Source of the DNA: CAYRML01 sp050942825
GTDB taxonomy: Bacteria; Bacillota; Dehalobacteriia; UBA4068
NCBI GenBank assembly: GCA_050942825.1
Contig: JBMNOA010000060.1
Span: forward strand, 1-7,361
DNA: 7,361 bases
Direction of reading: 5' to 3'
Within the stretch, counting starts at the first letter, position 1. The number at the start of each line of letters is the position of its first letter. This document shows, one piece after another, positions 1 to 5,249 of this stretch. A program made the position numbers and the translations under genes. The notes under the pieces were generated by a model, which was not told where the DNA came from, did no database searches, and worked only from the letters and a program-made list of their open reading frames with translations.

Positions 1-995
1 AAAGATTGCTTATGCGCAACCGTATCATGCATACGATCGACCCAATTTTGATGCTTCTTCTCATTGAAAGCACGCAAACCTTCAAAATAATCATCCATGA
101 AACTACGGAATTCAGCCCAGATCTTGTTTTCTTTATCACGACCACAAGAACCAATATCCTTCCATTCTACACTGAGATTCTTCATCGTTTCCGTATTCTC
201 ACGCGTATACGACTCGGTCTCCGCAATCAATTGGGCCTGTTTGACCAATTGCTCTTTCTTTTCATAATTCTCATTTTGTTTTTCGTGCAACTCATCAAAA
301 TACGTATTCCGACGATCATAGAAAACTTGACGCGCATCACAGAAAGCCGTCCATAAAGCATCTTCATATTCACGACCCGCACTACCAGCCGCTTTCCATT
401 CATCCATCAAATCACGATAGGCCTGCGAAGTTTTCTTCCATTCTTCCGAATTTTGTAAAGCCTTCGCCTTTTCGATCAAAGACTCTTTGACTTGACGAAC
501 CTGTTCAAAAGACTGATTCATCTCTTCCCAATGCTCATGTTTACGATCATAGAATTTCTGACGCGCATCATGAAATTGCTCCCACAATTCATCGTCTTGA
601 CGACCGGCATTACCAGCCGCTTTCCACTCATCCATCAATGTTTTCATGGACTCTGTCGTTTGTTTCCATTGATCCGAATTCGCCAATTCTTTAGCACGCG
701 CAATCAATTCTTCCTTTAAAGCAACACTCTTTTGAATTTGTTCATCCCGTTTGGCATAAATCTTATCCAAAACGGCTTCAAACTGATCATGAAGTTGTTC
801 TTCATAGACCGATTGTGAAAAATGAATACGACGGAAACGACGACGCAGATCCTCTGCGCGATCCATCTTTTCATTTTCCGTCAACTCTTCATTTTCTTCC
901 ACATCCTTGGCCTCTTGGATCAAAGCCTCTTTCGCTTCAATATCCGCATCCATATCATCGACTTCTTCATTATAGTTCTTGTACTCTTCTGCCAT
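1..995 (-). CDS. DUF349-repeat protein, 3' end outside window
   Basis: The frame is open from the ATG at 993-995 to the window edge, giving 331 residues without a stop; the C-terminus is missing. The protein is highly charged and helical and consists of tandem units of about 76-78 residues. The shared unit has an E/K-rich helix, then EWKxxGxxGR (Trp at 124, 200 and 278), then LWxxFxDARQxFYDRxxxxW. A fourth, degenerate unit lies at about 20-90: it keeps the LHDQFEAVLDKIYAKRDEQ helix but lacks the Trp. This pattern is that of DUF349 proteins, which are found in many bacteria and have no firmly assigned biochemical role that I can state. The start is supported by a GGGGTG element 7 nt upstream and by the lack of a better upstream start. 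It has its own promoter and is separated from the sugar operon by a terminator. No signal peptide or membrane segment is visible, so it is probably cytoplasmic. Confidence 0.85.
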   Translation of the reverse strand, partial: MAEEYKNYNEEVDDMDADIEAKEALIQEAKDVEENEELTENEKMDRAEDLRRRFRRIHFSQSVYEEQLHDQFEAVLDKIYAKRDEQIQKSVALKEELIARAKELANSDQWKQTTESMKTLMDEWKAAGNAGRQDDELWEQFHDARQKFYDRKHEHWEEMNQSFEQVRQVKESLIEKAKALQNSEEWKKTSQAYRDLMDEWKAAGSAGREYEDALWTAFCDARQVFYDRRNTYFDELHEKQNENYEKKEQLVKQAQLIAETESYTRENTETMKNLSVEWKDIGSCGRDKENKIWAEFRSFMDDYFEGLRAFNEKKHQNWVDRMHDTVAHKQS

Positions 996-1040
996 CTCTA
1001 AACACCCCAAATCTCTATTAGCATTATTCATATATGTTAT

Positions 1041-1069
1041 ATTTTACAACATATCCCAAAAATCACCAA
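1041..1069 (-). promoter_or_regulatory. Putative sigma-A promoter of the DUF349 gene
   Basis: Read on the minus strand there is TTGGTG (1064-1069), a 17-base spacer and TAAAAT (1041-1046). This places the transcription start near 1034 and gives a leader of about 40 nt before the ATG at 995. The -10 box overlaps a near-palindrome at 1036-1050 (GTTATA-TTT-TACAAC on the plus strand, one mismatch between arms), which could be an operator. This is a sequence match only. Confidence 0.45.
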
Positions 1070-1342
1070 ATGAAACCGTACACAATCATTTCAGTTCCTT
1101 TAGAGAATTTATGATCTTCTATCCAAAAATACATACGATTGGATATGCTTCTTATTGTCTATTATTAAAATAAATGTTCTAGAAATGAATACTTTAAGGG
1201 GATGACTGCAATTCGAAAGTATATCCCACCGAAATCGACTTTGTCGCAAAAAGAGGAAAGATATCCCTATAGCCAGTTTATTGGATGCATCAACCTTCGA
1301 AAGCGAAATACGATCATTATATGTTGCATCGATGATCACTAC
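1070..1342. other. Intergenic spacer with no convincing gene
   Basis: This stretch lies between the DUF349 promoter and the operon terminator. It is AT-rich at 1070-1200 and more balanced at 1200-1345. Two opposing small frames exist: a minus-strand frame of 87 codons (1109-1372) and a plus-strand frame of 52 codons (1202-1360) whose stop lies in the terminator loop. The plus frame would encode a basic peptide beginning MTAIRKYIPPKSTLSQ. Its only Shine-Dalgarno-like string (AAGGGG) touches the ATG, which is too close. Neither product resembles a family I recognise. The region may hold a decayed gene fragment or be non-coding. Confidence 0.4.
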
Positions 1343-1375
1343 ACAAAAAATGCCAGATAGACTTTCTGGCATTTC
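1343..1375 (-). terminator. Intrinsic terminator of the isomerase operon
   Basis: Perfect 10-bp arms AAATGCCAGA (1348-1357) and TCTGGCATTT (1365-1374) enclose a 7-nt loop. On the minus strand the hairpin is followed by a run of six T (complement of 1345-1350). It starts just two bases after the stop codon of the last operon gene. The short T tract on the other side is weak, so it acts mainly on the minus strand. Confidence 0.88.
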
Positions 1376-1376
1376 T

Positions 1377-1889
1377 TTACTTCTTTAGAAGAATTTGATC
1401 ATTTTCCTTAAAAACACGAATTGGAAAGGTCAAATCATAATCATGACCTGCATCGGCTGGCCAACAAGCAATGACAGATAAAGCTTCCTTTCCCGTATTG
1501 ATACAACGATGCGCCCATTGCCCATAGATATGATGTAACGAGCCTGGCTTCATCTTCTCGCACCAACATTTTCCTTGCGCATCCATCAACATCAATAAAC
1601 CTTCGCCTTTTTGGCACCAATAATATTCATCCAAATCCCTTCGTTGATGAAAGTGGCCTCGCGTCATGTTGCATTCTCCATGGACCAAAACCGGTTCCAA
1701 AATGGTCTGTCCCCAAAGCAAAGATCCCGAAGTTGTGCTATAGACCGTATACATCAACGTATCTTTTGAAAGGCCATCGACCCGTTCATAAATCGATTGA
1801 ATATCGGCAAAATGCGTTTGTTTGCTGATGACACCTTCGCCTTTGGGAATGGATCCCCACTCTTGCATAAATTTTGCTTCTTCGATCAT
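1377..1889 (-). CDS. Short cupin-type glucose-6-phosphate isomerase
   Basis: A protein of 170 residues of the archaeal-type phosphoglucose isomerase (cPGI, cupin) family, which interconverts glucose-6-P and fructose-6-P using one bound metal. The motif TRGHFH supplies His79 and His81, DEYYW supplies Glu88, and WAHR supplies His127. The spacings 2, 7 and 39 equal those of the Pyrococcus furiosus enzyme ligands (His88, His90, Glu97, His136, from memory). The family signature PADAGHDY is intact at 144-151, preceded by Trp143 where the archaeal enzyme has Tyr. Length is close to the archaeal enzymes (about 190). I chose the ATG at 1887-1889 because GGAGG lies 5 nt upstream; a longer frame from 2063 would overlap the previous gene by about 160 bases. 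It is the last gene of the operon, 13 nt after the first PGI. A related epimerase or isomerase activity on another sugar phosphate cannot be excluded. Confidence 0.85.
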   Translation of the reverse strand: MIEEAKFMQEWGSIPKGEGVISKQTHFADIQSIYERVDGLSKDTLMYTVYSTTSGSLLWGQTILEPVLVHGECNMTRGHFHQRRDLDEYYWCQKGEGLLMLMDAQGKCWCEKMKPGSLHHIYGQWAHRCINTGKEALSVIACWPADAGHDYDLTFPIRVFKENDQILLKK

Positions 1890-1894
1890 CGTTT

Positions 1895-1899
1895 CCTCC
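1895..1899 (-). promoter_or_regulatory. Ribosome binding site that fixes the short PGI start
   Basis: On the minus strand GGAGG is followed by five bases and then the ATG at 1889. It is the strongest ribosome site near this gene and favours the 170-residue product over the 228-codon frame that begins inside the preceding gene. Confidence 0.75.
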
Positions 1900-1902
1900 C
1901 CA

Positions 1903-2682
1903 TTAAAAATGATAATTCTTCCATACGTCTTTAGCGATGTCAGGATGAGTGATGAACGCAAAGCGATTTGGATCTTGTTCATATTGTGTATAAATGGGAA
2001 CTTGTCCTTGTAAACCCAATTCCGGATAGGCCCTTGTCTTGACCACTTGAATAGGTTGGGCATGATACATAGGATTGGCTACAAAATCGATGCCATCCTT
2101 TTGAACTTGGGGATAGTAAGCCACACCTTGATGGGCCCGAACCCCCGTATAATCAAACCCATAGTCACCAACACACCAAGCGCCAAACAACATGGCCTGA
2201 CTAGGATCGGCATTGATCGTACAATGCGCCCAATGCGGTGGAACAATGATGACATCGCCTGGCAAACCATAGACCGCATAACACCGACCCGGATCATCTT
2301 CGGTTGTTTCTTGCATATAAATATAGGCTGCGCCTTGCCAAATTTCATAGACTTCACACGTCGAATCGTTACAAGAAGGCGAAATCGCATGCACATGCCC
2401 TTGTGAACGAACCGATTCTTTTCCTACTCTCCCTTTTTCAAAGATCATGGCTCCATACAACAAGTTTCGCTCGATTAGATCTTGACGATCCTTTTCTTTT
2501 CCTATATCCATTGCTACCGCATACACAATATCGGGTCCATCCACATGCGGATCCGATAAGCTTCTACGAATATCATCCAAATGTCGTTTTTCCGTCTTGG
2601 GTCCGAATACATCCTTTCCATATTCAAATTCCAATGTGGAAAGATTGGCCTGCAGGGGAAATCCTACATCGATCATTTTCAT
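1903..2682 (-). CDS. Long cupin-type glucose-6-phosphate isomerase
   Basis: A protein of 259 residues of the same cPGI cupin family as its downstream neighbour, but strongly diverged and longer. The metal site reads QGHVH (His96, His98), CEVYE (Glu110) and PPHWAH (His153). The PGDVIIVPPHWAH segment closely follows the archaeal PGI pattern of PG...VPPYWAH. The core cupin covers about 75-180. The PADAGHDY signature is replaced by a CVGDYGFDY stretch at 170-178. After an NP motif near 203-204, which matches the end of the archaeal enzyme, about 50 further residues follow that the short paralogue lacks. Two starts compete: the ATG at 2682 lies only 3 nt from AGGA, while the ATG at 2676 (MIDVGFPL) lies 9 nt from it and may be the true start. 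It begins 9 nt after the regulator gene, within the operon. The likely product is a glucose/fructose-6-phosphate isomerase; substrate specificity is uncertain. Confidence 0.83.
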   Translation of the reverse strand: MKMIDVGFPLQANLSTLEFEYGKDVFGPKTEKRHLDDIRRSLSDPHVDGPDIVYAVAMDIGKEKDRQDLIERNLLYGAMIFEKGRVGKESVRSQGHVHAISPSCNDSTCEVYEIWQGAAYIYMQETTEDDPGRCYAVYGLPGDVIIVPPHWAHCTINADPSQAMLFGAWCVGDYGFDYTGVRAHQGVAYYPQVQKDGIDFVANPMYHAQPIQVVKTRAYPELGLQGQVPIYTQYEQDPNRFAFITHPDIAKDVWKNYHF

Positions 2683-2691
2683 CTATCCTTT

Positions 2692-3435
2692 TTATTCGCC
2701 ATACGATACCGAATATACATACTTATCCGGTCGATAAAAAACAACCACATATTCAATGATCCGTCCGGTTTGATCATACGATGTCCGCACCCGTTTCAAA
2801 ACAGGCGCATCCAGATCCAATCCCAATTCCGAAGCCAGCCGATCATCCGCATACGCAATCGAAATTTGTTCATCCACTTTCTTGATAGAAATGCCCTTTT
2901 GTTCCAAGATCGCATATAACGAACCTTTATAACGTTCACTATCCATCGATAAATCAACGGATCTAGGCAGAAAACTGGTCATCGAAAGAAAAGGAATCCG
3001 TGAAATTTCACACACACGATGCAGTTCATAAACCTTTGTATCTACCGGTACTTGTAGATGTTGGGCCATCCAATCATTGGCTGACACAAATTTGATCATC
3101 GAGGACTTCACTCGATAATCCACATTATTTCGTTCCATTTCTTGATGAAAACTCGTAACCTGATTCAACTTTTCAACGATTCGCGGCCCTAAGACCCGGG
3201 TTCCTTTGGGACGTTCTTTGACGACCAAACCATCACGCACCAAAGAATCCACCGCCAACCGGATCGTCATGCGACTGACCCCAAACATTTCTTCCAATTC
3301 TTTTTCCGTTGGAATAAAATCACCCGGTGCATATTCTTGATCCACAATTTTTTGATACAAGATATCCCGAACTTGTCCATATAAGGGTTTGGCACCCGCA
3401 CTTTGATCTAATGTATACGTTTTCATCACATTCAT
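2692..3435 (-). CDS. GntR/HutC-family transcriptional regulator (UTRA domain)
   Basis: A protein of 247 residues. Residues 17-84 form a GntR winged helix: PLYGQVRDILYQKI, then APGDFIPTEKELEEMFGVSR, then MTIRLAVDSLVRDGLVVKERPKGTRV. This closely follows the family pattern of P-[ST]-E-x-E-L and V-S-R-x-T-[IV]-R. Residues about 90-242 form a UTRA ligand-binding domain, including an RVCEISRIPFLSMTSFLPRS segment and a C-terminal RIIEYVVVFYRPDKYVYSV strand pair. UTRA regulators usually repress sugar or amino-acid genes and release DNA on binding a small, often phosphorylated, ligand. Its place as second gene of an isomerase operon suggests a sugar-phosphate effector and autoregulation. The ATG at 3435 has AGGA only 2 nt upstream; the ATG at 3426 (MKTYTLDQ) has it 11 nt upstream and may be the real start. 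It lies 12 nt after manA. Confidence 0.92.
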   Translation of the reverse strand: MNVMKTYTLDQSAGAKPLYGQVRDILYQKIVDQEYAPGDFIPTEKELEEMFGVSRMTIRLAVDSLVRDGLVVKERPKGTRVLGPRIVEKLNQVTSFHQEMERNNVDYRVKSSMIKFVSANDWMAQHLQVPVDTKVYELHRVCEISRIPFLSMTSFLPRSVDLSMDSERYKGSLYAILEQKGISIKKVDEQISIAYADDRLASELGLDLDAPVLKRVRTSYDQTGRIIEYVVVFYRPDKYVYSVSYGE

Positions 3436-3447
3436 CTTCCTACTATT

Positions 3448-5157
3448 TTATGATTTAATATTAGCACGAATAACTTTCACAGGTCCATGGGTCGCCACCA
3501 ATTGATACGTTTGCACCGATGCCGGCACAATAAACGTTTCCGCATAATGAATGGTATACGGTTCAAAAGCTTGGGTTGGCGATACCACTTGAACGGCTTT
3601 TCCTTCGATCAAATTCAACATATCCACGCTATCGTGCATTTCGATGGTGACTTGGTCATCAAAGGAATAACGCAACGTATCGATAAATTCCAATTCATGC
3701 AGACCGGTACGCTCCAAAGTATATGCATCCGTTTTTTCCAATATTCGATCGCGATGAATCAAATTTTCTTCAATCCATTTTGTCCTCCGATCGGTCTGAA
3801 TGTTTTCTTTGCCCCGATCAATATTGACTGGACGCGGCTTGCCATCCAGACCAACACGACCCCAATCGTATAATTTAAACGTAAAGATATAAGGCGTTGC
3901 ACTAATTTCCAACACCATGGTTCCCGCTCCGGAACAATGGATCGTTCCCGCTGGGATCAAAACATGATCATGTTTTTTAACCGGGATCGCATTGATATAT
4001 TTTTCATCCGGGAATCGACAACCAGTTTCTTGGGCCTTGTAAAGATCATCAATGAACGCATCAAAATCCGCCCCTTCCTTCAAACCCAAATACACATGGG
4101 CTCCTGGTTGGGCATCCAAAATATAATAACTTTCATCTTGCGTATAATGCATACCAAAATGATCTTGAATATATTCCGTCAACGGATGGACTTGCAACGA
4201 TAAGTTACCGCCATGGATCGTATCCAAGAAATCAAAACGAATTGGAAATTCTTTCCCAAATCGGGCATGGACACGACGGCCTAATAGCGCATTGGGTTGA
4301 GCATGAACCAAATTGATAGCGGGAATATCCACCAGTGTTTTGCCGATTTGCAGACAAATGCTGTTTTCTTCCGGCACCCCATCAAAGCACCAGGCATAAT
4401 TGTTTTTCTTTTGGGGCAAATCAAAGTGTTCCTGCATCCATGTACCACCCCAAATGCCTTCATCAAAATAAGGCACCAAACGGAATGGGTTGGTCGCAAA
4501 GAGTTCCATGCCTTGATCATAGGTTTGTCTATCGATCATCTTGGGATGACCGAGAGTCGATGCATCGACATAAAAGTCACAATCCGGCAATACTTTGAAT
4601 TTATAGCGATCAAAGATGCGCCATTCCACAAAATAACCACGCTTATACTTTCTTAGGATGTCTTCGTCATAGTTGCCAACACCCCAGTTATCCAATGCGC
4701 CCGAACGATAGCGCAATTGGATCTCCCAACGCGTGATATCAAAATACACATGGATATCGCCGGGATGGATCAAAGAAGCACCGACCCCATAGATGATGGT
4801 CAACCCATCGGAAATATGCGACCGCAATTCTTCGATTTTTCCGGAATCCATTAATGAATCTAAGACTTCGGTAGTCAACACCCCAAACACACGATCATCG
4901 GTAATTTGTCGCCCTAAAATAGCTTGGATCTCTGCTTCGGATCGTTTCGCTGAATCCGCAAACAAGATCGTATTGGGATCTAAGGCATCGATCAATTCCG
5001 TCAATACATTTTCATTGGATACGCCATGATAAAAATCCAGTGTCAATACAACTTGGCCCGCATACGCCGACAAAGCTTCTTTTAACTTTTCTACGATAGC
5101 TGGATACCCATCATAGACGGTTCCCTTTAATGGTTTACTTGGATGTAAATCGTACAT
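3448..5157 (-). CDS. manA: Long-form class I mannose-6-phosphate isomerase with N-terminal extra domain
   Basis: A protein of 569 residues. The C-terminal part (about 215-569) is a zinc-dependent type I phosphomannose isomerase, interconverting mannose-6-P and fructose-6-P. The zinc ligands by family comparison are Gln322 and His324 (LSLQVHP), Glu342 (TQDESYYIL) and His407 (IPAGTIHCSG). KLYDWGR (428-434) matches the segment carrying the catalytic Arg. GIWGGTWM (234-241) is the usual N-terminal signature of the PMI cupin. Bacillus-type ManA is about 315 residues, so roughly 210 residues are extra. That N-terminal part has a predicted alternation of strands and helices, including GLTIIYGVGASL (118-129), a DITRWEIQLRYR stretch (140-151) and a DILRKYKRGYFVEWRIFDRYK stretch near 166-186. 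This resembles the second half of uridine kinases, but no Walker A P-loop is present. The start is supported by AAGGAG with about 6 nt spacing. It is the first gene of the operon. Confidence 0.9.
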   Translation of the reverse strand: MYDLHPSKPLKGTVYDGYPAIVEKLKEALSAYAGQVVLTLDFYHGVSNENVLTELIDALDPNTILFADSAKRSEAEIQAILGRQITDDRVFGVLTTEVLDSLMDSGKIEELRSHISDGLTIIYGVGASLIHPGDIHVYFDITRWEIQLRYRSGALDNWGVGNYDEDILRKYKRGYFVEWRIFDRYKFKVLPDCDFYVDASTLGHPKMIDRQTYDQGMELFATNPFRLVPYFDEGIWGGTWMQEHFDLPQKKNNYAWCFDGVPEENSICLQIGKTLVDIPAINLVHAQPNALLGRRVHARFGKEFPIRFDFLDTIHGGNLSLQVHPLTEYIQDHFGMHYTQDESYYILDAQPGAHVYLGLKEGADFDAFIDDLYKAQETGCRFPDEKYINAIPVKKHDHVLIPAGTIHCSGAGTMVLEISATPYIFTFKLYDWGRVGLDGKPRPVNIDRGKENIQTDRRTKWIEENLIHRDRILEKTDAYTLERTGLHELEFIDTLRYSFDDQVTIEMHDSVDMLNLIEGKAVQVVSPTQAFEPYTIHYAETFIVPASVQTYQLVATHGPVKVIRANIKS

Positions 5158-5171
5158 ATGAATCTCCTTTT

Positions 5172-5200
5172 TTCACATTTTATCGTTATAACCTTATAAT
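5172..5200 (+). promoter_or_regulatory. Putative upstream promoter of the permease gene
   Basis: On the plus strand there is TTCACA (5172-5177), a 17-base spacer and a perfect TATAAT (5195-5200). Transcription would start near 5207 and give a leader of about 43 nt that contains no Shine-Dalgarno sequence. It overlaps the operon promoter on the opposite strand almost completely. Confidence 0.5.
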
Positions 5201-5205
5201 GTAAA
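5177..5205 (-). promoter_or_regulatory. Putative promoter of the manA-gntR-pgi-pgi operon
   Basis: On the minus strand there is TTTACA (5200-5205), a 17-base spacer and TAAAAT (5177-5182). Transcription would start near 5170, leaving a short leader that carries the AAGGAG ribosome site of manA. The boxes interleave with a plus-strand promoter, so the two polymerases cannot bind together. Confidence 0.6.
5186..5199. promoter_or_regulatory. Candidate operator TTATAA-CC-TTATAA
   Basis: Two copies of the self-complementary hexamer TTATAA are separated by CC, making a 14-bp site that is symmetric except at its centre. It lies wholly within the spacer of the operon promoter and overlaps the -10 box of the upstream permease promoter. 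A bound dimer here could block both. The GntR/UTRA protein of the operon is the obvious candidate ligand, but that link is inferred from position. Confidence 0.4.
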
Positions 5206-5233
5206 GAAAAATTCATGATCACTGAATCAGTTA

Positions 5234-5242
5234 TGCTATAAT
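5234..5242 (+). promoter_or_regulatory. Extended -10 promoter element next to the permease ATG
   Basis: TGC-TATAAT is an extended -10 element with a perfect hexamer at 5237-5242; no good -35 box is seen at the usual distance. The expected start site is 5249-5250, at the ATG itself, which implies a leaderless transcript. An 11-bp palindrome ACTGA-A-TCAGT (5221-5231) lies just upstream and could be a regulator site. Confidence 0.5.
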
Positions 5243-5249
5243 ATCAACC

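Noticed and set aside
6..719. Plus-strand frames of 116 and 75 codons opposite the DUF349 gene
   Set aside because: They are antisense shadows of a clear repeat protein and have low-complexity Ile/Leu/Phe/Arg composition typical of reverse-complement frames.
1109..1372. Minus-strand 87-codon frame in the spacer
   Set aside because: It starts inside the terminator hairpin of the operon, has no ribosome site and no recognisable protein features.
1377..2063. A 228-codon version of the short PGI starting at 2063
   Set aside because: The extra 58 codons overlap the preceding PGI gene in another frame and have no PGI similarity. A strong GGAGG ribosome site precedes the ATG at 1889.
2047..2919. 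Several plus-strand frames and a minus-strand 105-codon frame over the long PGI and regulator genes
   Set aside because: They overlap well-supported genes, lack ribosome sites and show no family motifs.
3487..5029. Plus-strand frames of 78-128 codons and a minus-strand 79-codon frame across manA
   Set aside because: All are out-of-frame shadows of the ManA gene, whose catalytic motifs are intact.
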